Source of the DNA: Acidobacteriota bacterium | GTDB taxonomy: Bacteria; Acidobacteriota; Vicinamibacteria; Vicinamibacterales; CAVVIG01 | Length of the DNA: 16,641 nucleotides | Assembly: GCA_003222555.1 (NCBI GenBank) | Contig: QHWL01000003.1 | Coordinates: forward strand, 1 to 16,641 | Reading direction: 5' to 3' | In this document: positions 1 to 8,769 of the stretch, piece by piece | Layout of the letters: the number at the start of each line of letters is the position of its first letter | Position numbering within the stretch: position 1 is the stretch's first letter | Position numbers and translations under genes: made by a program | The notes under the pieces: generated by a model | Seen by the model: the letters and a program-made list of their open reading frames with translations, nothing else | Databases searched by the model: none | What the model was told of the DNA's origin: nothing

Positions 1-2030
1 AGAATCTGCCCGGCCTCGAAGATTTCTCCGCGGATCTGATGGGCCAGCGGCTGCACGTCAAGTACGACGCCGCCAAGCTTTCGACCTCGACAATCACGGC
101 CGCGGTCGCCGACGCGGGCATGCGTGCCTGGCTCGAGCACGAGGAACCGGTCATCGGCACCAGCAGAGCCGCGCGCTGGCAGCGCACGTTGGTCTGGGCA
201 TCGGGCGCCGCCTTTGCCGCAGGTCTCGGGCTTGACGAGTTTGGCGCAACCCTGTGGATCGTGCGCGTCGTGTTTGCGGTATCGATCGCCTGCGGGGGCG
301 CGTTGACGTTGCGCAAGGCGGTGCATGCCGCGCGTGTGGCGTCGATGGACATCAACGTGCTGATGCTCGCCGCGGCGGTCGGCGCCATCGCCCTAGGGCA
401 GTGGTCGGAAGCGGCAGCGGTCGTGTTCCTGTTCGCCGTCGCGCAGACGCTCGAGGCTCGGACGCTCGAGCGTGCGCGCACGGCGATTGGCGCGCTGATG
501 GATCTCACGCCAGTCGAAGCGCTGGTGCGCGGTCCGCAAGGCGAGCACCGCATCGGAGTGGAAGCCGTGCTGCCCGGGATGGTCATTGTCGTGCGGCCCG
601 GCGAGAAAATCCCGCTGGACGGCGAAGTCGTGGCCGGCCACAGCGACGTGAACCAGGCGCCTGTGACGGGTGAATCGCTGCCGGCCGACAAGTCGCCGGG
701 CGCCGAGGTGTTCGCCGGCACGATTAACGGACGCGGCGCGCTCGACATCCGCGTGACGCGCCTCCGCCGCGACACGACCCTTGCCCGCATCATTCATCTC
801 GTCGAGCGCGCGCAGGCACAACGCGCCCCGGCGCAGGCGTTCGTCGAGCGGTTCGCGCGCGTTTACACGCCCGCCGTCATCGCGCTGGCGGCGTTGCTCG
901 GGACGGTGCCGCCGCTGTTTCTTGGCGGCAGCTGGCAGACGTGGGTGTACCGGGCGCTGGTGCTGCTGGTCGTGTCGTGTCCGTGCGCGCTGGTCATTTC
1001 GACGCCGGTTTCCATTGTCGCGGCTCTGGCCGCTGCGGCGCGCAAAGGTGTGTTGATCAAGGGCGGAGTCTACCTCGAGCGCGCCGGGCGCGTCCGCTGC
1101 ATCGCGTTCGACAAGACCGGCACGCTGACGCGCGGCGTGCTCCAGGTCGTCGGCGTGGTGCCCTTGAACGGGCTGACGGCCGACTCGGTCATCGCGCTGG
1201 CGGCGTCGGTGGAGCGGCGCTCCGAACATCCGATCGCGCAGGCGATCCTCGCGTATGCCGCGTCGGCCGGCATCGGCACGTCGCCTGGCGAAGGGGTCGA
1301 GTCGCTCGCGGGCCGCGGCGCCCAGGGCCGTGTCGGCGGGTCGCGCATCGTCCTGGGCAACCATCGCCTGTTCGAGGAGCGGCGGCTGTGCTCGCCGGCA
1401 ATGCACCGCGAGGTGGACGCGGTCGGCGTGACGGGACGCACGGCGGTGCTCGTCGCGCGAGATGGGGAAGCGGTGGGAGTCATTGCGTTGGCGGATCGTC
1501 CGCGCGAGACCGGACGCGACGCGCTCGATTTGCTGCGCCGCCAGGGCATCGAATCGCTGGTCATGCTCACCGGCGACAGCTACGGCACCGCGAAGGCAAT
1601 CGCCCTCGAGCTCGGTGTCGACGAATTTCGCGCGGAGCTGCTACCCGAGGACAAGGTCGCCGCGATCGGCGAGCTGCGCCGCCGCTACGGTTTGGTCGCG
1701 ATGGTGGGCGACGGCGTCAACGACGCGCCTGCGCTCGCGTCGGCCGATGTCGGGATCGCGATGGGCGCCGCGGGCAGCGATGCCGCGCTCGAAACCGCCG
1801 ACGTCGCGCTGATGGCCGACGAGCTGTTGAAGATCCCTTACGCGTTCCGGCTGAGCCGCGCGACCGTGCGCAACATCAAGGCGAACCTGGCGATTTCGAT
1901 GGTGATGAAAGCCGCCTTCGTCGCGCTGGCCGTCGCGGGCGTCGCAACGCTGTGGATGGCGGTGGTGGCCGACACCGGCGCCTCGGTGGTCGTGATCGCG
2001 AACGCCCTGAGACTCCTGCGGGCGGACTAG
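1..2030 (+). CDS. Heavy-metal translocating P1B-type ATPase (ZntA/CadA-like), 5' end outside window
   Basis: ATP-driven inner-membrane exporter of soft divalent metals. The frame is open from the window edge, and the first codons read as the second half of a metal-binding HMA domain, so the true start lies upstream. Numbering from the internal ATG at 39: actuator motif TGES near 209-212, the metal-site CPC at 314-316 in a membrane helix, the phosphorylated Asp of DKTGTLT at 358, an SEHP motif typical of P1B nucleotide-binding domains, and the hinge GDGVND at 557-562. The last helices carry NIKAN, a Lys (VMKAAF) and a DTG motif, the pattern of the Zn/Cd/Pb subgroup (P1B-2) rather than copper pumps; that subgroup call is by eye. 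About eight membrane segments are expected. It converges on the CorC-like gene, with a repeat hairpin between them. Confidence 0.95.
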   Translation, partial: NLPGLEDFSADLMGQRLHVKYDAAKLSTSTITAAVADAGMRAWLEHEEPVIGTSRAARWQRTLVWASGAAFAAGLGLDEFGATLWIVRVVFAVSIACGGALTLRKAVHAARVASMDINVLMLAAAVGAIALGQWSEAAAVVFLFAVAQTLEARTLERARTAIGALMDLTPVEALVRGPQGEHRIGVEAVLPGMVIVVRPGEKIPLDGEVVAGHSDVNQAPVTGESLPADKSPGAEVFAGTINGRGALDIRVTRLRRDTTLARIIHLVERAQAQRAPAQAFVERFARVYTPAVIALAALLGTVPPLFLGGSWQTWVYRALVLLVVSCPCALVISTPVSIVAALAAAARKGVLIKGGVYLERAGRVRCIAFDKTGTLTRGVLQVVGVVPLNGLTADSVIALAASVERRSEHPIAQAILAYAASAGIGTSPGEGVESLAGRGAQGRVGGSRIVLGNHRLFEERRLCSPAMHREVDAVGVTGRTAVLVARDGEAVGVIALADRPRETGRDALDLLRRQGIESLVMLTGDSYGTAKAIALELGVDEFRAELLPEDKVAAIGELRRRYGLVAMVGDGVNDAPALASADVGIAMGAAGSDAALETADVALMADELLKIPYAFRLSRATVRNIKANLAISMVMKAAFVALAVAGVATLWMAVVADTGASVVVIANALRLLRAD

Positions 2031-2049
2031 TTGATCACTGCGCTGAGCT

Positions 2050-2142
2050 ACCACAAGGGACACCAAGGACACCAAGGAGGAAGCCTACCGGATTTAACCT
2101 TGGAGAAAAGTTACCGGGTTTAACCTTTGTGTCCTTCGTGGT
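2050..2142. repeat. Inverted repeat of the ACCAAGGACAC family between convergent genes
   Basis: The left arm (2050-2077) is built of ACCAAGGAC-type words and the right arm (2124-2142) is roughly its reverse complement. Between them is an imperfect direct repeat (2085-2102 and 2112-2129, both TACCGG-TTTAACCTT). The right arm lies inside the 3' end of the CorC-like gene. A hairpin would form on either strand. There is no clear U-tract, so it is not called a standard terminator. Confidence 0.75.
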
Positions 2143-3481
2143 GATTCAGTGCTGGATTCGATGCGGGGCTTTCGCGTTTCGATAACCACACCTTCGCCAC
2201 ACGAAGTCCGTCCAACGCGTCTATTCGCATCCGCCGGCCTTCGACGTCGATCGTGTCGCCCACACGCGGCCGGCGCCCCAGCCGTCCCAGGACGTACCCT
2301 CCGACGGTGGTATAGGTGGCCTGGTCGATGTGCAGCTGAAACTGTTCGTTGACGTCGGCGGCGAGGACCAGCCCGTCGATTTCGGCCGACCCATCCGCAA
2401 GCACGTTGATGAGCGCCTTCGCGCTGCCGAACCCGCTGCCGAGATTACCGACGATTCGCTCCATCAGCGACTCGAACGTCACGAGGCCCGCAGTGCCGCC
2501 GTATTCGTCGATCACCAGGGCCTCGCGCACGCCGCGCCGCCGCATCTCGGCCAGCACGTTGTCGGCGCTCAGGGTTTCGGGCACGGTCAGCGCCTCGCGC
2601 GCGAGCGCCGCAGCGTTCACCGGGCCGCCGCCCGACGCCATCGCCTTGAGCAAATCGGTCGCGTGCAGGATGCCGATCACGTCGTCGAGATCCTGGCGAT
2701 AGACGGGCAGGCGCGAATAGCCTCCGCGCGCCATTTGCTCGATCAGCGCCTCGCGCGGCGTATCGGCGGCGACGGCGGCGAGCTCGGTGCGGGGCACCAT
2801 CACCTGGCCCGCGGCCAGATCGGCGAAGCCGAACACGCGGTGGAGCATCTGCTCTTCCTGCTCCTCGAGCACGCCGGCCTCCTGGCTCGCCGTCACCAGC
2901 ATCTTCAGCTCTTGTTCCGAGTGCACCAGCCCGTGCCTGCCCGACCCGCGCATACCGAGCAGGTTGACGACCGCCTGTCCGGTGCCGTTCAGCAGCCGGA
3001 TGAACGGCCAGAACGCTTTCATGAACAGCTCGGTCGGCTTGACGACCAGGAGCGCCGTCGCTTCCGAACGCTCGAGCGCGATCGTTTTCGGGGCCAGCTC
3101 GCCGAGCACGATGTGCAAGGAGGTGATCACCGCAAACGCGAGCGCGACGGCGAGGCTGTGTGCGGTGGTGTCCGCCACATGCGCCGGTAGAAAAGCGACC
3201 GTCGGCTGCAGCAGCGAGGCGAGCGCCGGCTCGCCGATCCAGCCGAGGCCCAGGCTGGCCATCGTGATGCCCAGCTGCGTCGCCGCGATGTAGCGGTCGG
3301 GCGCGGTGACGGCGCGACGAACCGCGCGCGCGCCGCTGTGGCCTTCGGCGATGAGCTGATCGATGCGCGTCTTACGCACCGTGACGATCGAAAACTCCGC
3401 CGCGACGAAAAAGCCGTTGGCGAACACCAGCGCCAGCACACCGGCCAGACGCCACAAAATGCCCGCGAGCGATGGCTCCAT
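2120..3481 (-). CDS. CorC/HlyC-family protein (CNNM/DUF21 + CBS pair + transporter-associated domain)
   Basis: Membrane protein of the family linked to Mg/Co efflux and once called hemolysin C. The N-terminal CNNM/DUF21 domain (about 1-190) has hydrophobic segments near 10-30, 67-95, 108-130 and 140-165, with the family stretch YIAATQLGITMASLGLGW. A CBS pair follows (about 224-345, ending in the hallmark VIDEYGGTAGLVTFE), then the C-terminal transporter-associated domain (about 360-433). The ATG at 3481 was chosen because GGAGGG (3487-3492) sits 5 nt upstream and the protein begins at the first membrane helix; the frame stays open further upstream through repeat DNA. Length 453 aa is normal. 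The last residues (NHHEGHKG) are translated repeat sequence, not family sequence. The substrate is inferred from the family only. Confidence 0.92.
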   Translation of the reverse strand: MEPSLAGILWRLAGVLALVFANGFFVAAEFSIVTVRKTRIDQLIAEGHSGARAVRRAVTAPDRYIAATQLGITMASLGLGWIGEPALASLLQPTVAFLPAHVADTTAHSLAVALAFAVITSLHIVLGELAPKTIALERSEATALLVVKPTELFMKAFWPFIRLLNGTGQAVVNLLGMRGSGRHGLVHSEQELKMLVTASQEAGVLEEQEEQMLHRVFGFADLAAGQVMVPRTELAAVAADTPREALIEQMARGGYSRLPVYRQDLDDVIGILHATDLLKAMASGGGPVNAAALAREALTVPETLSADNVLAEMRRRGVREALVIDEYGGTAGLVTFESLMERIVGNLGSGFGSAKALINVLADGSAEIDGLVLAADVNEQFQLHIDQATYTTVGGYVLGRLGRRPRVGDTIDVEGRRMRIDALDGLRVAKVWLSKRESPASNPALNHHEGHKG

Positions 3482-3510
3482 CTCGACCCTCCGGAAGTGA
3501 CTGTAGCAAA

Positions 3511-3590
3511 TGCCGCCACGAAAACACGAAGACACGAAGACGACGAAGCGTTTCTTCGCGCTGTCGTGTCTTCGTGGCTGAGCTTTTCGG
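3511..3590. repeat. CACGAAGA-family hairpin repeat, copy 1
   Basis: CCACGAAAACACGAAGACAC-type left arm (3516-3548) and inverted right arm ending CTTCGTGG (3554-3577), then a short flank GCTGAGCTTTTCGG also present in the next copy. It lies just upstream of the CorC-like gene on the minus strand. Confidence 0.8.
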
Positions 3591-3603
3591 GTCAATGTGA
3601 CGA

Positions 3604-3684
3604 ATGCAACCACGAAAACACGAAGGCACGAAGCCTACAAAGGGATTTTTCGTGCTTTCGTGTCTTCGTGGCTAGGCTTTTCGG
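3604..3684. repeat. CACGAAGA-family hairpin repeat, copy 2
   Basis: Second copy of the same element, 13 bp after the first. Left arm 3610-3634, right arm 3651-3671, and the shared flank GCTAGGCTTTTCGG. The flank overlaps the end of the REC-PilZ gene and supplies its stop codon and last three residues (RKA). The two copies match closely in both arms but differ in the loop. Confidence 0.8.
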
Positions 3685-4391
3685 TTGCTGAAGAAATGGG
3701 CGTCCACGAAGTTGTCGATGATCGTCTGGTGGGCCGGATCGACTTTCTCGAACTGGATGCCCATCCCGGCACGGCGGTCGCTCCACGCCACGCGTCCTTC
3801 CGCGTCGATGTCGCGCTTGGATCCCGGCATCCGGAAGCGGACCTTGATCTTCGATCCGCTTTCGAGCGGGCTCGTCGTGCGGATGGCGATGCCGCCGTGG
3901 CTGAGATTGAGCGTCAGCGCGGCCGCGATCGTATTCCCGAAGCGGTACTGGATCGGGATGCCGAGCACGACGCGCGGGCTGCCGCGACGGTTGAAGTTGT
4001 CCGGAAAGAGATGGGGCGCGAGCGACGGCAGAATGTGCTGGACCGCGCTGTACTCGTTCACGTAACCGGCGACGCCGAGCGCGGCAAGATCGCGGACCTC
4101 GTCGGCGCTCGCGATCGTGCCGCTGAAGATCAGAATCGGCAGCCGCCCCTCGTCCAGCTTGCGGATCGATCGCACGAGCTCGACGCCAGGCGCGTGTGGC
4201 AACCGCAGATCCAGGACGACGAGATCGATCTGGCCGAGATCGGCGCGCACGCGCGCCAGCAGCTCGGCGGCGCTCTTGACCGCAATGGCTTTGTGTCCCG
4301 CGTTTTCGAGCGCCGCCTGAAAACGGTCGCGGACAAACGCCGTATCGTCGGCGATAACGACGGTCTTCGTGCTGACCGAGGCAGTGGCCAT
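3672..4391 (-). CDS. Response regulator with REC and PilZ domains
   Basis: Cytoplasmic two-domain regulator of 239 aa. The REC domain (about 9-125) has the acidic pair D15/D16, the phosphoacceptor D61 (VVLDLRLP) and S90 in the Thr/Ser position. The usual Lys after GY is replaced (GYVNEYS, E113 at that position), so phosphotransfer or switching may be unusual. The PilZ domain (about 135-235) has RxxxR at 136-140 and NxSxxG at 162-167, the c-di-GMP-binding pattern. A role in c-di-GMP signalling is inferred; no target gene is visible. The ATG at 4391 gives an intact REC start, but only a weak GAG precedes it. It is divergent from the LysW-like/larE pair. Its stop codon lies in a repeat copy. Confidence 0.9.
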   Translation of the reverse strand: MATASVSTKTVVIADDTAFVRDRFQAALENAGHKAIAVKSAAELLARVRADLGQIDLVVLDLRLPHAPGVELVRSIRKLDEGRLPILIFSGTIASADEVRDLAALGVAGYVNEYSAVQHILPSLAPHLFPDNFNRRGSPRVVLGIPIQYRFGNTIAAALTLNLSHGGIAIRTTSPLESGSKIKVRFRMPGSKRDIDAEGRVAWSDRRAGMGIQFEKVDPAHQTIIDNFVDAHFFSNRKA

Positions 4392-4434
4392 CTCAGAATC
4401 TATCGGAGCGCGTCATTTTCGGCACTAGGCCGCG

Positions 4435-4464
4435 TTGCAGATTTGCGCACGATATCGCTATAAT
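4435..4464 (+). promoter_or_regulatory. Sigma-70-like promoter for the LysW-like/larE pair
   Basis: TTGCAG (4435-4440), an 18-bp spacer and a perfect TATAAT (4459-4464). It predicts a start of transcription near 4471 and a leader of about 90 nt before the ATG at 4559. Placement between divergent genes supports it. Confidence 0.6.
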
Positions 4465-4558
4465 CCGAGCTCTTATCGCGAACGTTCGCCCGGCGGGATT
4501 CTGGCACGTGACGGACCCAATTGCCAAACCGTACACCCGGCACGACGCGAGGAGGCGT

Positions 4559-4815
<257 letters not shown>

Positions 4816-4819
<4 letters not shown>

Positions 4820-5625
4820 TTGAAAAGGAAGCCGCGCTGCGCGGCACGCTCTGGTCGCTCGGATCGGTCGTCGTCGCGTACAGCGGCGGCGTCGACAGCG
4901 CGTACCTCGCGTGTGTCGCCGCCGACGTCCTCGGTAACCGCGCGCTCGCGGTAACCGCCGACAGCGCCAGCTATCCCGAACGACATCGGCGGCTCGCCAT
5001 TCAAGTCGCCCAGCAGTTCGGTCTGCGTCACGAGATCATCCGGACGAACGAGCTCGACCGGCCAGAGTACCGCGCCAATCCGGCGAACCGCTGTTACTAC
5101 TGCAAGCACGAGCTGTACACACACCTCACGCGGATTGCCGCCGACCGGCAGGCCGTGGTGGTCGACGGCAACAACGCCGACGATCGCGGCGATTACCGCC
5201 CGGGCCGCCAGGCGGCGCGCGAGTTCGGCGTGCGCAGCCCGCTCGATGAGGCGAACCTGCGGAAGGTCGAAATTCGCGAGCTGTCACGGCTCGCCGGCCT
5301 GCCCACGTGGGACGAGCCCGCGTCGGCGTGCCTCTCGTCGCGCATTCCGTATCACTCCGAAGTGACCGACGAGAAGCTGCGGATGATCGAACGCGCCGAA
5401 CAGGCGCTGCGCGCGCTGGGATTCCGCGTGTGCCGCGTCCGTCATCACGACGAACTGGCGCGTCTCGAGATTGGACCTGGCGAGATGGCGCGGGCGCTCG
5501 AGCCCGAAGTTGGCACGGCAATCGTGCGGGAGCTCAAGGCCATTGGATACCGCTACGTGAGCCTCGATCTGCAGGGCTATCGCACGGGCAGCCTGAACGA
5601 AGGCCTCCTGCTGCGGCCTGCCTAG
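4816..5625 (+). CDS. larE: LarE-type ATP-dependent sulfur transferase
   Basis: PP-loop enzyme of the LarE family, known for inserting sulfur into the pyridinium dithiocarboxylate precursor of the nickel-pincer cofactor of lactate racemase. The N-terminal ATP pyrophosphatase domain has the PP-loop SGGVDS at 23-28. Further markers are NRCYYCK (C93, C96) and PASACLSSRIPY (C172). These three cysteines match the LarE subtype thought to hold a 4Fe-4S cluster and recycle sulfur, rather than the single-cysteine sacrificial type. Length 269 aa is typical. The ATG start overlaps the stop of the LysW-like gene (ATGA), which implies coupled translation. larA, larB and larC are not in the window, so the true acceptor is uncertain; the family assignment itself is strong. 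Confidence 0.88.
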
Positions 5626-5653
5626 AGGAAAAAGACGTTATGCAAAATGTAGA

Positions 5654-7948
5654 ATGCACACGGTAGACCACGCTCAGGCGCTGCACTCGGGATTTGGCAT
5701 TCGGCACTGGAGCGTCGCGTCTGCGCTCGCGGCGCTGTTCCTCGCGTTCCACCTGCCGTTTCTTCCCGCCTCGCTCGAAGATCTCGATTCGATTAATTTC
5801 GCTTTGGGCCTGCGCCACTTCGACGTCGCGCGCCATCAACCGCACCCGCCCGGCTACCCGCTCTACATCGCTGTTGGCAAGATTGCCCACCGGGCGATCC
5901 CCTCGGAAGCCAAGGCGCTGAGCCTGATCGGGGTCGGGAGCGGAGCACTTGCCGTCTTCGCCCTCGTGGCGTTGTTCCGCGCGATTGACGCCGATGGTCA
6001 GCGCGCCAGGACACGGTCGATGGCGGCGGCGCTCGTCGCGACGACCGCGCCGCTGTACTGGGTGACGGCGGGCCGGCCGCTGAGCGATGTTCCGGGCCTC
6101 GCGGCGGCGCTGGCGATTCAAGCGCTCACTCTTTCGGCGGCGAGCAGCGCCGGCCTGATTGCCGCCAGCGGCCTCTCGGCATTCGCGACCGGCATCCGGT
6201 CGCAAGTGGCCTGGTTGACGGTCCCGCTGCTCGTGCTCGCCATCGCACGCCGGCCCAAAATCGAGCGCGGTCGCGTCGCCGCGCGATCGCTGGCGGCGTT
6301 GGTGGCGGGCGGCCTTGCATGGGGCGTCCCGCTGGTCGTGTTGACCGGCGGCCCGGCGGCGTACTGGCAGGCGCTCTTCAATCAAGGCGCCGAAGATCTC
6401 TCAGGAATTCGGATGCTGTGGACGACGCCCACGCCGCGAGAGCTCGTGCTTGCTTTGTACTACGCGTTCGTCGCGCCGTGGGCGCTTCCCGCGGTGGCCG
6501 CGGCCGTTCTCGTCCTCGCGCTGGTTGGAGCGGTGCGGCTGTCTCGTGTCGCGCGACCGACGCTCGCGACCATCCTCGTCGCGTTTGGACCCTACTTCGT
6601 GTTCGATCTTCTGTTTCAGGAGACCGTCACCACCCGGTACGCGCTGCCGCTCGTTGTGCCGCTGGCCTATCTTGCCGTGCGCGGCGCCTCCCTGCTGGGA
6701 ACGGCACCGGCGTCCGTCCTCATCGGCGGTCTCGCCGCATTCAACGCCCACATCGGAGGAAGCTCGCTCGCCGCGTACGCGCGGCAGGAAGCGCCGGTGT
6801 TCCGCATGCTCGACGACATGCGGACGTCCGCGGCTCTTCCAGGCAACCCGCCGCTCGGTGCAGTGCTCGTCATGCACCGAAGGGAGGAATTCGATCTGCG
6901 GCGGCCCATCGCCTGGCTGGGCGATCGGATGCCTCCTTTCGAACGACATCTGCCTGCTCCGCCCAAGCACGAGTGGCTCAGCTTGGTGAAGTATTGGATT
7001 GACGGCGGCCGAAACCAGGTGTGGTTCGTCGCCGATCCATTGCGAAGCGATCTCGCGCTCGTCGACCACCCCGACCGCGCAGGCTCGTATCGGTGGCCGC
7101 TCGATTACCCCGTGCTCATCGGGGGCCTCCGACCCAACGAGATGGACTGGTATCGAATCAATCCGCCGGGCTGGTTTCTCGGCGAGGGTTGGGCGCTGAC
7201 GCCTGAAACCGCCGGCGTCGCCGGGGAAGACCGCCGCGGCCCGGGCCGCGCGCCGATTCAGGGTTGGATTCGGCGCCGTCCCGCTGCGGTCACGCTCGTC
7301 GTCGGCGGACGCCATTTGGCCCCCTTGGCACCCGCGCACGTGACGATCGCCCTCGACGGGCGGACAATCGACGAACTGACGATCGCGTCCGGGTTCTTTC
7401 TTCGCATGCTGCATCTCGATGCGGGCGCGTTGGCGGGCCAGGGTGACTACGCCGCGCTCGCCGTGTCGGCCGAAACTGCTGGCGCGGTCCGGCTTCAGCC
7501 GGACGCGGTCCAGGTCGCGATCGAGCAGTTCGATGCGCAATCCGACGACCGCGTCGTGTTCGGCTACGGCGACGGATGGCAGGAGCAGGAGTACAATCCC
7601 ACAACCGGCGGGTTGTGGCGCTGGACGAGCGAGCGCGCGACGCTCCGGGTGCATGCCGGCGGGCACCCGCTGACGCTGACGCTGGCTGGCGAGCCGCCGT
7701 CGGTCAACTTTTCGAAGCCGTCGCATGTGAAAATCAGCGCGGGCGGACGCCTCATCGCCGAACAGACGCTGTCATCGACCTTTCTCGTGCAGACGTCCGT
7801 TCCCGCGGAGTTCGTCGCCGGGACCGAGAACGTCATCACGATCGAAACCGATCAAATCTTTGTGCCCGCCGACAGGCGGCGCCGCAGCCGCGACCGACGT
7901 CACCTGGGCCTTCGCGTATTTTTCTGCGAGCTCAAACCGGCTTCCTAG
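5654..7948 (+). CDS. GT-C-fold membrane glycosyltransferase-like protein
   Basis: Large polytopic protein of 764 aa. After the first helix (about 22-38) an outward loop carries acidic residues (E42, D43, D45 in LEDLDSINFALG) and then HQPHPPGYPLYI (61-72), as in GT-C enzymes that use polyprenyl-phosphate sugars. Many hydrophobic segments follow up to about residue 370. The remaining half is mostly soluble and probably beta-rich, likely periplasmic. Donor and acceptor are unknown; a role in envelope or protein glycosylation is inference. The start is uncertain: the region before ATG 5654 has no close ribosome site, while AGAGGAAA (5625-5632) better fits an 8-codon frame at 5640-5666. The 3' end overlaps the convergent methyltransferase gene by 17 bp. 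Confidence 0.8.
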   Translation: MHTVDHAQALHSGFGIRHWSVASALAALFLAFHLPFLPASLEDLDSINFALGLRHFDVARHQPHPPGYPLYIAVGKIAHRAIPSEAKALSLIGVGSGALAVFALVALFRAIDADGQRARTRSMAAALVATTAPLYWVTAGRPLSDVPGLAAALAIQALTLSAASSAGLIAASGLSAFATGIRSQVAWLTVPLLVLAIARRPKIERGRVAARSLAALVAGGLAWGVPLVVLTGGPAAYWQALFNQGAEDLSGIRMLWTTPTPRELVLALYYAFVAPWALPAVAAAVLVLALVGAVRLSRVARPTLATILVAFGPYFVFDLLFQETVTTRYALPLVVPLAYLAVRGASLLGTAPASVLIGGLAAFNAHIGGSSLAAYARQEAPVFRMLDDMRTSAALPGNPPLGAVLVMHRREEFDLRRPIAWLGDRMPPFERHLPAPPKHEWLSLVKYWIDGGRNQVWFVADPLRSDLALVDHPDRAGSYRWPLDYPVLIGGLRPNEMDWYRINPPGWFLGEGWALTPETAGVAGEDRRGPGRAPIQGWIRRRPAAVTLVVGGRHLAPLAPAHVTIALDGRTIDELTIASGFFLRMLHLDAGALAGQGDYAALAVSAETAGAVRLQPDAVQVAIEQFDAQSDDRVVFGYGDGWQEQEYNPTTGGLWRWTSERATLRVHAGGHPLTLTLAGEPPSVNFSKPSHVKISAGGRLIAEQTLSSTFLVQTSVPAEFVAGTENVITIETDQIFVPADRRRRSRDRRHLGLRVFFCELKPAS

Positions 7949-8687
7949 CGAGACACAGCAACGAGCTGCCCAGGGGACTGTCGAAATGCCGAAGCCAGAC
8001 GCTTTCAAGAAAGAGAACGCCGCTCAGCAGCGCGTTGATTGGGGCCGGCGGCACCGATATCTCCTGTTGCGCGTCCGCTTCGCTCGCGAGGCCGCGCAGA
8101 CGGTGCGCCGTTCGAATGAGGGCCAGCGGCGGGAACAGCGTGGTGTTGGTGTAGGTGAGCCGCACGATCGTGAACCCTGCCTGGGTGACGAGCGCGGCCA
8201 GCATCGGGTGGCTGTAGCGGCGCACCTCGCGGCTCAACACCGAGTGATCTCCGCGCAAAACGTCCATGGCGGCGACGTTGAAGATCGCGTAGCCGCCGGG
8301 CCGCGCCAGCCGGTACATTTCAGCGACCGCGGCGTGCTCGTCGCGCGGGTCGAGCGCGTAGAGCACATCGAACGACGTGACCAAATCGAAGGTTCCGCTC
8401 GGAAACGGAGCGGCAGTGACGCTGGCCCGCACAAGAGTGTTGCGGCCCAATTCGCGGCCGATGTAAAGTCCAGTCTCCGACAGGTCGAAACCGTAAGTGG
8501 AACCGAATTGTCCGAGCAGTTCGACGTTGGCACCCGTTCCGCACCCGCAGTCGAGAACGAGCGGCTCGGGCCTGCCGTCGAGCGCTTGGCGAATCAGAGG
8601 CGTGACGAACCAGCGGAAACCCCGGAACCAGAAGTGGCGCGCTTCAGCGCGCGCGGTCGCGCGCAGCAAGTGGTCCACGAAGCGCAT
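7932..8687 (-). CDS. Class I SAM-dependent methyltransferase
   Basis: Predicted soluble methyltransferase of 251 aa from the ATG at 8687. Motif I is VLDCGCGTG (44-52), followed by YGFDLSE with the acidic residue that would bind the ribose of SAM, FDLVTSFDVLYAL (motif IV region) and LARPGGYAIFNVAAM. This is the Methyltransf_11/25 type. The preceding stretch EARHFWFRGFRWFV is common in family members near envelope or lipid genes, but the substrate cannot be read from sequence. The frame stays open upstream to about 8813, but that part overlaps the divergent pal gene and its ribosome site and is rejected. It is convergent with the GT-C gene, so any joint role is only possible. Confidence 0.85.
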   Translation of the reverse strand: MRFVDHLLRATARAEARHFWFRGFRWFVTPLIRQALDGRPEPLVLDCGCGTGANVELLGQFGSTYGFDLSETGLYIGRELGRNTLVRASVTAAPFPSGTFDLVTSFDVLYALDPRDEHAAVAEMYRLARPGGYAIFNVAAMDVLRGDHSVLSREVRRYSHPMLAALVTQAGFTIVRLTYTNTTLFPPLALIRTAHRLRGLASEADAQQEISVPPAPINALLSGVLFLESVWLRHFDSPLGSSLLCLARKPV

Positions 8688-8717
8688 TGTATCGTTTCTG
8701 AAAACACGCAGCGCGTA

Positions 8718-8737
8718 GGTTGACACTCCCGTCAACC
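8718..8737. promoter_or_regulatory. Palindrome GGTTGAC-N6-GTCAACC between divergent genes
   Basis: A perfect 7-bp inverted repeat with a 6-bp centre, midway between the divergent methyltransferase and pal starts. It includes TTGACA (8720-8725), a perfect -35 word on the plus strand, but no good -10 follows at normal spacing. It could be an operator or part of a promoter; function is unproven. Confidence 0.35.
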
Positions 8738-8769
8738 TTGGACGCTGCGACGTTCGAGGAGTGTCATCG

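Noticed and set aside
393..1406. Long open frame antisense to the P-type ATPase gene
   Set aside because: Arg/His-rich, no domain, and explained by high GC content opposite a strongly supported gene. Similar antisense frames at 2330-3190, 6401-7726 and 12476-13537 were rejected for the same reason.
2050..2142. Intrinsic terminator for the convergent ATPase and CorC-like genes
   Set aside because: A stem is possible, but no U-run follows on either strand, so it is listed as a repeat rather than a terminator.
3511..3684. Possible CRISPR array from two similar repeats
   Set aside because: Only two copies, each an internal hairpin of 80 bp, with no regular spacers and no cas genes.
3592..3786. 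Short frames across the hairpin repeats giving KTRKHEKS-like peptides
   Set aside because: These are translations of the repeat words, as commonly mis-annotated in genomes with such repeats; no ribosome site or conserved domain.
4508..4558. Earlier GTG start for the LysW-like protein
   Set aside because: The ATG at 4559 has a strong GAGGAGG site and begins exactly where LysW similarity begins.
8685..8691. TACAAT as a -10 box for the methyltransferase gene
   Set aside because: It overlaps the ATG itself, so it would start transcription inside the gene; probably chance.
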